From assembly GCF_033898525.1 (NCBI RefSeq), contig NZ_JAXAFJ010000001.1, positions 700,846 through 764,845 on the forward strand: DNA of 64,000 nucleotides, read 5' to 3'. How positions within the stretch are numbered: the first letter of the stretch is position 1; every line of letters starts with the position of its first letter. Below the pieces are notes generated by a model that saw only the letters and a list, made by a program, of their open reading frames with translations, did not search any database and had not been told where the DNA came from. The translations under genes were made by a program, and so were the position numbers. The stretch comes from Flaviflagellibacter rhizophilus (GTDB lineage Bacteria > Pseudomonadota > Alphaproteobacteria > Rhizobiales > Methylopilaceae). Positions 8,736-16,477 of this stretch are shown piece by piece.

Positions 8736-9371
8736 TCAGCGGACGCTGACCAGTTCAGTTTCGGGCAAAGGAGGCAACTGGCTCGGGCTGGGTATCTGCA
8801 CCTGCGCCAGCATTGAGGCCTGATTGACGGCGATCAGGTCGTCGATGCTGGACGCGCCGTTGCGCGCCACCTTGATCAGCGGGCCGGGATCCGCGCCCTT
8901 CGGCATCTTCTCGTAGAAGGCGTTGCCGCCCTCGATGGAGACGTAGCGCATATTGTTGTAGCCGGGCTGGTAGCCGGCGGTGTGGAAGAACAGCACCTTG
9001 CCGACGCCCGGATGGCGGCGGCCCTTCAGCACCTGCCCGGCCATCTTGTGCGCACGGGCGGCGCTCGCGGGCTCCGTCATGGGCCGGGACAGGACGCCGG
9101 GCGCGAACTGACGCGGCTGGCCGACAACCGCGCAGACATCCCGGGAGAACTTGCCGGACTCCGCCCGGTTCATCACGACGGTGCCGACGGCCAGCATGCC
9201 GGCGTCGCTCGAGCGGTTCGACTCGAAATACATGGCGCGCGCGAGGCATTCCTGGCTGCTCATGCCACGGCTCACCGGGCGCTTGGACGTGGTCGCGCAG
9301 CCGGCCAGAACAAGACCGGCGATCGCGACCACGGCCACACGGCGCACAACACCGCAAAGTGCTTGGGACAT
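8736..9371 (-). CDS. Cell wall hydrolase lipoprotein (SleB/CwlJ-like, Hydrolase_2)
   Basis: A 211-residue exported protein. A basic N-terminus and hydrophobic run end in the lipobox LAGC (VLAGCATTSK), predicting lipidation. The catalytic domain (about 45-165) begins with the family signature CLARAMYFESNRSS, in which the Glu is the expected catalytic residue. It continues with GMLAVGTVVMNRAESGKFSRDVCAVV and ends with HTAGYQPGYNNMRYVS. This is the domain of spore-cortex-lytic SleB/CwlJ, used in non-sporulating alphaproteobacteria for peptidoglycan remodelling. The ATG at 9371 (GGTGAG upstream) is preferred to an upstream TTG. It is divergent from the SelW-like gene, with 108 bp between the starts. 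Confidence 0.87.
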   Translation of the reverse strand: MSQALCGVVRRVAVVAIAGLVLAGCATTSKRPVSRGMSSQECLARAMYFESNRSSDAGMLAVGTVVMNRAESGKFSRDVCAVVGQPRQFAPGVLSRPMTEPASAARAHKMAGQVLKGRRHPGVGKVLFFHTAGYQPGYNNMRYVSIEGGNAFYEKMPKGADPGPLIKVARNGASSIDDLIAVNQASMLAQVQIPSPSQLPPLPETELVSVR

Positions 9372-9479
9372 ACGCAAAACTCACCCGCACCGCGCTTTTC
9401 ACGCAACGACCGACAGCTATCGCGGAAAGTGGTTTCGGAAGTCTTGCGCTCCGGCCCGAAGGCGAGGAAATCTCGCGTC

Positions 9480-9782
9480 ATGGAGCACCACCCGCGCATC
9501 GCCATCACCTATTGCACGCAGTGCCAGTGGCTGTTGCGCGCCGCATGGATGGCGCAGGAACTGCTCTCCACCTTCGGGCCGGATCTCGGCGAGGTCGCGC
9601 TGGTTCCCGGCACGGGCGGCACGTTCCAGATTCACTACGACGGCGATCCGGTGTGGGACCGCAAGACGGATGGCGGCTTCCCGGATGCAAAGACGCTGAA
9701 GCAGCGCGTGCGCGACCGGCTGGATCCCGGCCGCGATCTCGGCCATTCGGACCGAAAGGCGGACGCGCCGGAGCCGCGCTAG
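9480..9782 (+). CDS. SelT/SelW/SelH family thioredoxin-fold protein
   Basis: A 100-residue Rdx-family protein. It starts with beta-strand IAITYC followed by CxxC (YCTQCQW, the Cys-containing version of the CxxU selenoprotein motif), then LLRAAWMAQELL and the glycine-rich loop VPGTGGTFQIHYDG typical of bacterial SelW-like proteins. The C-terminal tail is charged and Pro-containing. The family is thought to act as thiol redox proteins; the partner is unknown. The ATG at 9480 is preceded by AGGAAA about 9 nt upstream. Its TAG stop shares the palindrome CTAG (9779-9782) with the stop of the convergent SLC13 permease gene, so each strand supplies one stop. Confidence 0.88.
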   Translation: MEHHPRIAITYCTQCQWLLRAAWMAQELLSTFGPDLGEVALVPGTGGTFQIHYDGDPVWDRKTDGGFPDAKTLKQRVRDRLDPGRDLGHSDRKADAPEPR

Positions 9783-11557
9783 ACCGCCCAGAACATCAGG
9801 ATCAGCGGCACGCCGGCTACAACAACCAGGATCGAGAGCGGAAAGCCAAGCCGCGCATAATCGCCGAAGCGGTAGCCTCCCGGCCCCATCACCAGCGTGT
9901 TGCACTGGTGGCCGATGGGGGTCAGGAAATCGCAGGCCGCGCCGAGCGCCACCGCCATCAGGAACGGCTCAGGCTGGTAGCCGAGCCCCTTGGCGAAACC
10001 CGCCGCGATGGGAGCCATGACCAGCACCGTCGCCGCATTGTTCAGGAACGGCGTCACCGCCATCGCCACGACCAGGATCAAGGCGAGGGCTCCCCACGGC
10101 GGAAGGCTGTGCGCGACGCCCGACAGCCAGCCCGCCAGCAGGTCTGTGGTGCCGGTGGTGCGCAGGGCATCGCTGACGGGGATCAGCGCGCCGAGCATGA
10201 TCAGGATGGGCCATTCCACCGCGTCATAGGCCTCGCGCAGCGGCAGCGCGCCGGTCAGCATCATCAGCACAGCCGCACCGAAGAAGCCGATGGCAACGGG
10301 CAGGTGGAAGAAGCCGACGAGAACGATCGTTGCCGCCAGGATGACCAGCGGCACTACGGCCTTGCGGCGGCTTCCCAGCACCAGCGAGCGGTCCGCCAGC
10401 GGCAGCACGCCGATCTCTTTCATGGTGTGCGGCAGGCTGGTGCGGTTGCCGTTCAGCACCACGACGTCGCCCGCCCGCAGGCGGATGTCGCGGATGCGCT
10501 CGGTCAGGCGCTCTCCGGCCCGGCTGACGGCCACCAGATTGATGCCCCAGCGCTCGAACAGGAGCAGCGAGGACACGGTCCGGCCCACCAGCAGCGAACG
10601 CGGGTCCACCACGCCCTCCACCGAGCCGATCTCGTCCGTCGGGTCCTGCTTCGCGGCCGGGCGGTCCTCGCCCTCGAGCACGAGGCCGGCGCGCGCGGTC
10701 GCCGCCTCGAGCACATCGGGATCGCCGGAGAGGAGCAGGATGTCCCCCTCGCGGATCGCCGCGTCCGGCAGCGGTGCCGCAATGCGGCGCTTGTCGCGGA
10801 CGATGGCGATGATGGACAGCGACCCACCTTCCGCCATGGCCTTAAAGTCGGCCAGGGTCCTGTCGACGAGGGCGGAACCCTCCGCGACCCGCGCCTCCGT
10901 CACATAGTCCTTGATGGCCACCGCCTCGTTCATCGAGGAAGCTCCGCGCCTGTCGCGGGGCAGCAGCCTGTAGCCGAAGGTGAGGAAGACGACGCCGGAC
11001 AGCGCGATGCCGAGGCCGACAGGCGTGAAGTCGAACATCCCGAAAGGCTCGCCGGTCAGTTCCTCCCGCATTCGGGCCACGATGATATTGGGCGAGGTGC
11101 CGATCAGGGTCACGGTGCCGCCGAGCAGGGCACCGAAGGACATGGGCATCAGGAAGATGGAGGCCGACTTGTTCTCGCGCCGCGCGATCTGCATGGCGAT
11201 GGGGATCATCATGGCCAGCGCCCCGATGTTCTTGATGACCGCCGAGAGCACGGTGACGGTGAAGACCAGCGCGAAGACTTGGGCGCGCTCGCTGCGGATG
11301 TGCGGCGACACCTTGTTCAGCGCAGCTTCCAGTACGCCCGTGCGGGCGATGGCGGCGCTGACGACGAGGGCGCTGCCCACCACGATCACGATGTCGTCCG
11401 AGAAGCCGGAGAAGGCCTCCCCTGCGGGCACGATGCCGACGAGCAGCGCGGCGAGGAGGCCGAGCGCCGCCACGAGGTCGTAGCGGATGCGGCCCATGAG
11501 AAAGAGGACCATCATCGCCGCGATGACGGCGACGGCAAGATATTGCTGGGTTGTCAT
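9779..11557 (-). CDS. SLC13-type (DASS) permease with two RCK_C/TrkA-C domains
   Basis: A 592-residue inner-membrane carrier. Hydrophobic helices in the first third and last third flank a soluble centre (about 185-400) containing two RCK_C-like units. These are recognised by EARVAEGSALVDRTLADF...GDILLLSGDP and SLLVGRTVSSLLLFERWG...GDVVVLNGNR. Signature-like helices include TLIGTSPNIIVARMREE and FLNNAATVLVMAPIA, as in Na+/dicarboxylate or sulfate transporters of the family. The TrkA-C domains suggest ligand gating. Substrate candidates are sulfate, dicarboxylates or other anions, and the sequence does not decide. The ATG at 11557 (MTTQQYLAVAV) is preferred over a GTG 36 nt upstream. It stands alone. 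Confidence 0.88.
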   Translation of the reverse strand: MTTQQYLAVAVIAAMMVLFLMGRIRYDLVAALGLLAALLVGIVPAGEAFSGFSDDIVIVVGSALVVSAAIARTGVLEAALNKVSPHIRSERAQVFALVFTVTVLSAVIKNIGALAMMIPIAMQIARRENKSASIFLMPMSFGALLGGTVTLIGTSPNIIVARMREELTGEPFGMFDFTPVGLGIALSGVVFLTFGYRLLPRDRRGASSMNEAVAIKDYVTEARVAEGSALVDRTLADFKAMAEGGSLSIIAIVRDKRRIAAPLPDAAIREGDILLLSGDPDVLEAATARAGLVLEGEDRPAAKQDPTDEIGSVEGVVDPRSLLVGRTVSSLLLFERWGINLVAVSRAGERLTERIRDIRLRAGDVVVLNGNRTSLPHTMKEIGVLPLADRSLVLGSRRKAVVPLVILAATIVLVGFFHLPVAIGFFGAAVLMMLTGALPLREAYDAVEWPILIMLGALIPVSDALRTTGTTDLLAGWLSGVAHSLPPWGALALILVVAMAVTPFLNNAATVLVMAPIAAGFAKGLGYQPEPFLMAVALGAACDFLTPIGHQCNTLVMGPGGYRFGDYARLGFPLSILVVVAGVPLILMFWAV

Positions 11558-11653
11558 GCGGAGCCCGGGCAGGGGAAAGGCCGAGGTGAACACCCGCCGA
11601 TGATTGCGGTTCCCCGGAGCCGCGGCACTGTGCCCTTGTGCGCAAAAGGGGCT

Positions 11654-12715
11654 TCAGCCCTCCCCGCGCTCCCGCTCCAGCAATCGCCGCTTGCGGTCCA
11701 CGCCCCAGCGGTAGCCGGACAGTCCGCCATCGCTGCGCACCACGCGGTGGCACGGCACGGCAATCGCAAGCGGGTTGGCCGCGCAGGCGCCGGCGACGGC
11801 GCGCACCGCGCCGGGAGCCCCGATGAGCGCCGCAAGCTCGGCGTAGCTGACCGTCTGGCCGGGGGGGATCGCCCGCAGTGCCTGCCAGACCCGGTGCTGG
11901 AAGGCCGTTCCGCGTATGTCGAGCGGCAGGCCCACATCCTGCCCGCCGCCATCGACCAGCGTGGCGACGAGGGCCAGCAAAGAAGCGAAGTCCGCTCCAC
12001 CGGGATGCAGGTCCGCACGCGGAAACCGCCGCCTGAGATCCGCCTCGAGACTTGCGGCATCCTCGCCTATCAGGATGGCGCACAGGCCGGTGTCCGTGCG
12101 CGCCGCAAGGACGAGGCCCAGGACGGTCGGCGTGGTGGCGAACTCGACACGCATGTCCTGCCCTCCCCTGCGATAGGCCGCAGGCGTCATCCCGAGAACG
12201 CTGTCCGCGACGGCGTAAAAGCGGCCCGGCGATGCATAGCCTGCCTCGTAGATGGCGCCTGTCGTGTTTGATCCCGTAGCAAGCGCCTCCCTCATGCGCC
12301 GCTCGCGGACTGCGCGTGCATAGGCGGCAGGCGTGACTCCCGTGACGGCACGGAACACCCGCTGGAAGTGGAACGGGCTGAGACCCGCGTCATGCGAGAG
12401 CTTTCCCAGACCGGGAGCATTCTCCTCCGCCTCGATCGTCCGGCACGCCGCTTTCACGAGGCGCTGTTGCCCCGCGCGCGGGTCTTCGCCGTCAGGCCGG
12501 CACCGCAGGCAGGCGCGAAAGCCGGCGCGCAGCGCCTCCCCCGCATCCGCATAGAAGATGACGTTCCGAACCTGCGGGCGGCGCGACGGACAGGACGGGC
12601 GACAGAAGATGCCTGTGCTGCGGACCGCGTAGACGAAACCTTCCGCCTCGCGCCGTTCAAGCACCGCCGTCCAGCGCGGGTCATCCTCCCGAATTGCCAG
12701 CGGCTCTGCACCCAT
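11654..12715 (-). CDS. ada: Ada: bifunctional transcriptional regulator / O6-methylguanine-DNA methyltransferase
   Basis: A 353-residue complete Ada protein. The N-terminal zinc domain has the four ligands Cys38, Cys42, Cys69 and Cys72 (FCRPSCPSR and ACLRCRPD); Cys38 is the expected methylphosphotriester acceptor. An AraC-type helix-turn-helix domain occupies about 85-170. The C-terminal methyltransferase domain has PCHRVV with active Cys322. It repairs alkylated bases and, once methylated, activates alkylation-response genes. No alkB or alkA is adjacent. The GGGC/GCCC hairpin at its stop followed by a short T-run on the minus strand (about 11644-11660) may act as a weak terminator. Confidence 0.95.
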   Translation of the reverse strand: MGAEPLAIREDDPRWTAVLERREAEGFVYAVRSTGIFCRPSCPSRRPQVRNVIFYADAGEALRAGFRACLRCRPDGEDPRAGQQRLVKAACRTIEAEENAPGLGKLSHDAGLSPFHFQRVFRAVTGVTPAAYARAVRERRMREALATGSNTTGAIYEAGYASPGRFYAVADSVLGMTPAAYRRGGQDMRVEFATTPTVLGLVLAARTDTGLCAILIGEDAASLEADLRRRFPRADLHPGGADFASLLALVATLVDGGGQDVGLPLDIRGTAFQHRVWQALRAIPPGQTVSYAELAALIGAPGAVRAVAGACAANPLAIAVPCHRVVRSDGGLSGYRWGVDRKRRLLERERGEG

Positions 12716-12800
12716 CTTGAGGCCTCCACATATCTGCGCCTGTGCTAGCGCGACTGCGATGCGCCCGCATCCCGTTCCTTGCGGTCAAACCATCGGCATC

Positions 12801-13040
12801 TCACGAGGCTCCGGCCCGGGCATCCACGAGCGGGATGAAGCGGGACGCCTCGAACGCCCGGAGGTGGAGAGGCAGGCTTGGCGTCGTGATCTCGCCGAGT
12901 TCGACGCCGTATTCACCCTTGGCGTCGAGAGCGGGGTAAACGCGCGACACGGTGTAGACCGCCCCGCGCTGCAACACCCTGACACCGCCGGCCGGAGGCT
13001 CATCGCGAACACAGATCACCCGCTGACCGATCCTGAACAT
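12801..13040 (-). CDS. Small conserved-looking hypothetical protein
   Basis: A 79-residue protein starting MFRIGQRVICVRD and ending with an Ala/Gly tail. The ATG at 13040 has GGAGG only 4 nt upstream, which decides against the in-frame GTG at 13067. The sequence reads as a small beta-rich fold (GQRVICVRD, VLQRGAVYTVSRVYP, YGVELGEI) with no signal peptide or membrane helix. Short proteins of this pattern occur as unnamed singletons in rhizobial genomes and sometimes in prophages, and I cannot name a family. It lies between ada and tRNA-Arg on the same strand. Confidence 0.6.
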   Translation of the reverse strand: MFRIGQRVICVRDEPPAGGVRVLQRGAVYTVSRVYPALDAKGEYGVELGEITTPSLPLHLRAFEASRFIPLVDARAGAS

Positions 13041-13146
13041 CAAGCCTCCGAACGCATGATGCGGCACCTGCGCGGCGCCACCAAGTGCTTCGGGGTTTCA
13101 AGAGGCGAGAGAGATGCGGATCGGCGTCCGGTCTATGCCGGGAAGA

Positions 13147-13223
13147 TGGCGCACCCATCAGGATTCGAACCTGAGACCTTTGCCTTCGGAGGGCAACGCT
13201 CTATCCAGCTGAGCTATGGGTGC
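13147..13223 (-). tRNA. tRNA-Arg (anticodon CCG)
   Basis: On the minus strand the 7-bp acceptor stem GCACCCA / TGGGTGC closes a full cloverleaf. The D-arm region is AGCTCAGCTGGATAGAGC. The anticodon stem TTGCC/GGCAA has loop CTCCGAA, giving anticodon CCG (reads CGG, Arg). The T-arm GGTTCGAATCC is canonical. Discriminator G is followed by an encoded CCA (13147-13149). It is an isolated gene, with no integrase or attachment-site duplication beside it. Confidence 0.97.
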
Positions 13224-13296
13224 AATGCGCGATCGCCGGCTAGCTTTAGCGAAAGCCCGGCCGCTCGGCAATCGGGCTTGCACCGGGTGATGCGGA

Positions 13297-14262
13297 TTAG
13301 TCCTGCCGGGTAAGGCAGAACACGGCGAACAGGCCGTCTGTGTCCGTAAAGCGCTCCGGCACTTTCCAGCCTGCGCGCCCGGCCAAAGCTTCCAGATCGT
13401 CCACTGAGTACTTGTAGGAATTCTCGGTGTGGATGGTCTCGCCCGCGCCGAATTGGAAGCCCTGCCCTGCCACTTCCACCCTCTGGTCGGCCAGGCTTTC
13501 CAGATGCATCTCGATGCGGCTCTCCACGGGATTGAAGAAGGCGCGATGGCGGAATGCGGCGACATCGAAGGTGCCGCCGAGTTCACGGTTCATCCGGTGC
13601 AGCAGGTTCAGGTTGAACGCCGCCGTCACGCCGGCGGCATCGTTATAGGCCGCCTCGAGCCGCCCGACCTGCTTGCGGAGGTCCACGCCCAGCACGAGGA
13701 GCGACGCCTCGCCGAGGGTCTCGCCCGCCTGCCGCAGGAAATCCGCGGCCTCCGGCGGCGTGAAATTGCCGATGGTGGAGCCCGGGAAAAAGCCGACGCG
13801 CCGCCCCGGCAGATCGGCGGGAAGATGCACGGCGCGCGTGAAGTCGGCGGCCATCGGCACCACGTCGAGGCCGGGATAGTCCGCCCGCAACGCCGATGCC
13901 GCGCTCCGCATATGTTCGGCGCTGATGTCGATGGGCACATAGGCCGCCGGGGCGTCCATGGCGTCGAGCAGGATCCGCACCTTGGTGCTCGACCCCGAGC
14001 CGAACTCGACGAGCGAACAGCCCGCTCCGGCGCGGGCGGCGATGCGGCCGGCCGCGTCCCGCAGGATGCCGGTCTCGGTGCGTGTCGGGTAGTATTCCGG
14101 CAGATCGCAGATGCGGTCGAAGAGCTGGGAGCCCGCCTCGTCATAGAAATATTTCGCAGGCAGCGTTTTCTGCGCTCGCCCAAGCCCTTCCAGCACATCA
14201 CGCGCGAAGGGCTGGGGCCAAGGCTCCTCCGCGTCCGGCCGCGCAGCCAATGCAAGGGCCAT
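13297..14262 (-). CDS. egtD: EgtD: L-histidine N-alpha-methyltransferase (ergothioneine)
   Basis: A 321-residue SAM-dependent enzyme that trimethylates histidine to hercynine, the first step of ergothioneine synthesis. Typical features are the N-terminal segment PAKYFYDEAGSQLFDRICDLPEYYPTRTE in the order expected for EgtD, the SAM loop VEFGSGSSTKVRILLDA, VPIDIS and FFPGSTIGNF. The C-terminus has EMHLES and a YKYSVDDLEALAGRAGW segment. The ATG at 14262 overlaps the egtB stop by one base (TGATG), so the two are translationally coupled; an upstream in-frame start inside egtB is less likely. No egtA, egtC or egtE is adjacent. Confidence 0.94.
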   Translation of the reverse strand: MALALAARPDAEEPWPQPFARDVLEGLGRAQKTLPAKYFYDEAGSQLFDRICDLPEYYPTRTETGILRDAAGRIAARAGAGCSLVEFGSGSSTKVRILLDAMDAPAAYVPIDISAEHMRSAASALRADYPGLDVVPMAADFTRAVHLPADLPGRRVGFFPGSTIGNFTPPEAADFLRQAGETLGEASLLVLGVDLRKQVGRLEAAYNDAAGVTAAFNLNLLHRMNRELGGTFDVAAFRHRAFFNPVESRIEMHLESLADQRVEVAGQGFQFGAGETIHTENSYKYSVDDLEALAGRAGWKVPERFTDTDGLFAVFCLTRQD

Positions 14263-15554
14263 CAGATATCCTCTGCCAGCCGCAGGCCGGCAAAGGCCCA
14301 TCTCTGGTGCGGATAGAAGAAGTTGCGGTAGGTGGCGCGGATGTGCCCGTCAGGCGTGGCGCAGCCGCCGCCGCGCAGCACCATCTGGCCCGACATGAAC
14401 TTGCCGTTGTACTCGCCCAGCGCACCGGGCGCGGCCTTGTAGCCGGGATACGCGGTGTAGGCGCTGGCGGTCCATTCCCAGACATCGCCGAACATGCCCG
14501 AGGGCCGGCTCTCCGCCGGCACGCCCGCGACCGGACGCAGGAAGCCCGAATCCATGAAGTTGCCGTCCTGCGGCAGGTCCCGAGCGGCCACCTCCCACTC
14601 GGCTTCCGTCGGCAGTCGCTTGCCGGCCCAGCGCGCGAAGGCGTCGGCCTCGAACCAGCTGACATGCACGACGGGCGCATCCGGATCGACCCGATGCTGG
14701 CCGGAGAGGGTCATGGCCTCCCAGCCACCGGAGGTCTTCTCCCAGTAGAGCGGCGCCTCGTACTCGCCGCGCTTTACGCGCACCCAGCCGTCCATCATCC
14801 AGAGGTCGGAACGCGCGTATCCGCCGTCCTCGATGAACGCGATCCATTCCGCATTGGTCACCGCGCGCGAGGCGAGGCGGTACGGACGCAGCAGCACTTC
14901 GTGGCGCGGGCTCTCGTTGTCGTAGGAGAACGCATCGCCCTTGTGGCCGATCTCGAACACGCCGCCGGCATGGTCGAGCCATCGCAGATCTTCCGCCTGC
15001 CGCGCGACGGACGCCTTCCACGGCCGGTAGGCGGGGCGAAGGGGATTTCGCGAGAACAGGTTCAGCACGTCCATCAGGATGAGCTCCTGATGCTGCTGCT
15101 CGTGATGGCAGCCGATCTCCACCAGGGGAGCGATCGTCTCCCAAAGGCCCTCGTCGGCGCTGTCCATCAGCCGGTTCATCGCCGATGTCACATAGTCGCG
15201 ATACGCGGCTACCTCGTCCACCGTGGGGCGCGTGATCAGCCCGCGCTCGAAGCGATTGTGGCGCGCGCCGGCGGCTTCGTAATAGGAGTTGAACAGGAAG
15301 GCGAACTGCGGATGCGCCACCTCGTAGCCGGGCGCATGCGGCACGAGGATGAAGGTCTCGAAGAACCACGAGACGTGCGCGAGGTGCCACTTCGTGGGGC
15401 TGCAATCCGGCATGGACTGCACCACCTGGTCCTCGGGCTGGAGCCCTGCGGCGAGATCCTCGCTGGTCGCGCGGACGCGCTCGAACATGGATTGAAGGCG
15501 CAGGGAGGTGTCGCCGCGCCGGCCCTCCACGCGGTCTGCCCGCACATCACTCAT
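14262..15554 (-). CDS. egtB: EgtB: hercynine oxygenase (sulfoxide synthase)
   Basis: A 430-residue non-heme iron enzyme joining a sulfur donor (gamma-glutamylcysteine or cysteine) to hercynine. The N-terminal DinB-like four-helix domain carries the iron ligands: His60 in WHLAHVSWFFETF and the HxxxH pair His151/His155 in GCHHEQQHQELILMD. The C-terminal FGE-sulfatase domain shows PVVHVSWFEADAFARWAGKRLPTEAEWE and the terminal FYPHQRWAFAGLRLA. AAGGAG lies 8 nt before the ATG. That ribosome-binding site immediately follows, and partly shares, a 10-bp inverted repeat at 15566-15600. It is the first gene of a two-gene egtB-egtD operon. Confidence 0.95.
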   Translation of the reverse strand: MSDVRADRVEGRRGDTSLRLQSMFERVRATSEDLAAGLQPEDQVVQSMPDCSPTKWHLAHVSWFFETFILVPHAPGYEVAHPQFAFLFNSYYEAAGARHNRFERGLITRPTVDEVAAYRDYVTSAMNRLMDSADEGLWETIAPLVEIGCHHEQQHQELILMDVLNLFSRNPLRPAYRPWKASVARQAEDLRWLDHAGGVFEIGHKGDAFSYDNESPRHEVLLRPYRLASRAVTNAEWIAFIEDGGYARSDLWMMDGWVRVKRGEYEAPLYWEKTSGGWEAMTLSGQHRVDPDAPVVHVSWFEADAFARWAGKRLPTEAEWEVAARDLPQDGNFMDSGFLRPVAGVPAESRPSGMFGDVWEWTASAYTAYPGYKAAPGALGEYNGKFMSGQMVLRGGGCATPDGHIRATYRNFFYPHQRWAFAGLRLAEDI

Positions 15555-15565
15555 CGCCGCTTCTC

Positions 15566-15600
15566 CTTACGCGGCTGAGATAGTGCCTCGGCCGCGTAAG
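15566..15600 (-). promoter_or_regulatory. 10-bp inverted repeat abutting the egtB ribosome-binding site
   Basis: Arms CTTACGCGGC (15566-15575) and GCCGCGTAAG (15591-15600) are perfect complements separated by 15 nt. On the transcribed (minus) strand the 3' arm ends in TAAG, which is the start of the AAGGAG Shine-Dalgarno of egtB. As RNA the hairpin would hold part of that site. As DNA it could be an operator for a dimeric regulator. Either role is inferred. Confidence 0.45.
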
Positions 15601-15656
15601 GGAAGATCGTGGGCGGCCTCCCCGGAAAGCCGCCGGATGTCAGATCCCCCTTGGGA

Positions 15657-16292
15657 TCACTCCGCCGGCTGTTCCGTCATGCGCAGATAGGGCTTCAGCG
15701 CCGTCCAGCCCTTGGGAAAGCGCTCGCGCGCCGCCTCGTCGGAGACGCTGGGCACGATGATGACGTCGTCGCCCTTCTGCCAGTCCGCGGGCGTCGCTAC
15801 GCTGTGCTTGTCGGTCAACTGCAGGCTGTCGATGGTGCGCAGGATCTCGTCGAAGTTCCGCCCCGTCGCCGCCGGATAGGTCAGCGTCAGGCGCACCTTC
15901 TTGTTGGGATCGATGATGAAGACGGAGCGCACCGTCATCGTGTCCGAAGCATTGGGATGGATCATGCCGTAGAGGTTCGACACCGTCTTGTCGGCGTCCG
16001 CCAGCAACGGGAAGTTCAGCCGCGCGCCCTGCGTCTCCTCGATGTCGTCGGCCCAGGTGCCGTGATTGTCCAGCTTGTCGACGGACAGGCCGAGCGGCTT
16101 CACGCCCCGGCACTCGAATTCCGGCTTCAGCTTGGCGACCGCGCCGAGTTCCGTGGTGCACACGGGCGTAAAGTTCTTAGGATGCGAGAACAGGACGACC
16201 CAGTCGCCGCCGGCCCACTCGTGAAAGCTGATGCGGCCTTCGGTGGACTCCTGCTCGAAATCCGGTGCGACATCGCCGATGCGGACGCTCAT
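15657..16292 (-). CDS. 1-Cys peroxiredoxin (Prx6 type)
   Basis: A 211-residue thiol peroxidase reducing hydroperoxides. The peroxidatic Cys45 lies in the family motif HPKNFTPVCTTELG. The Prx6-class C-terminal extension (LPPA-equivalent region with VATPADWQKGDDVIIVPSVSDE) follows, and no resolving cysteine is seen at the usual positions. The ATG at 16292 has AGGAG 8 nt upstream; the in-frame upstream start at 16310 is not supported. It lies downstream of nothing on its strand and 102 bp before the egtBD operon. Read-through into egtBD is possible, which would join two antioxidant functions. Confidence 0.93.
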   Translation of the reverse strand: MSVRIGDVAPDFEQESTEGRISFHEWAGGDWVVLFSHPKNFTPVCTTELGAVAKLKPEFECRGVKPLGLSVDKLDNHGTWADDIEETQGARLNFPLLADADKTVSNLYGMIHPNASDTMTVRSVFIIDPNKKVRLTLTYPAATGRNFDEILRTIDSLQLTDKHSVATPADWQKGDDVIIVPSVSDEAARERFPKGWTALKPYLRMTEQPAE

Positions 16293-16477
16293 CACTGCTT
16301 CTCCTGACAAGGTTATGCCGGAGGCGATTAGGCCAATTCATCGAAAACACGCAAGTGCAAAGTTTGTCCTTCGAATTTTACGGGATACCCATGTTGTTAT
16401 TGCGTAAACCTTAAACTTTGAATGATCCCCGCTCAGGCTCCTCCACCGCTACAGTGGAGCCCTGCTGGAACCCGATC

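Noticed and set aside
9359..12271. 970-residue open frame on the plus strand
   Set aside because: It lies opposite the SLC13 permease and ada, is full of His, Arg, Gln and Gly runs, and has no recognisable motif. It is a high-GC shadow of real genes.
13147..13223. tRNA-Arg as attachment site of an integrated element
   Set aside because: No integrase, no duplicated tRNA 3' end and no compositional change beside it.
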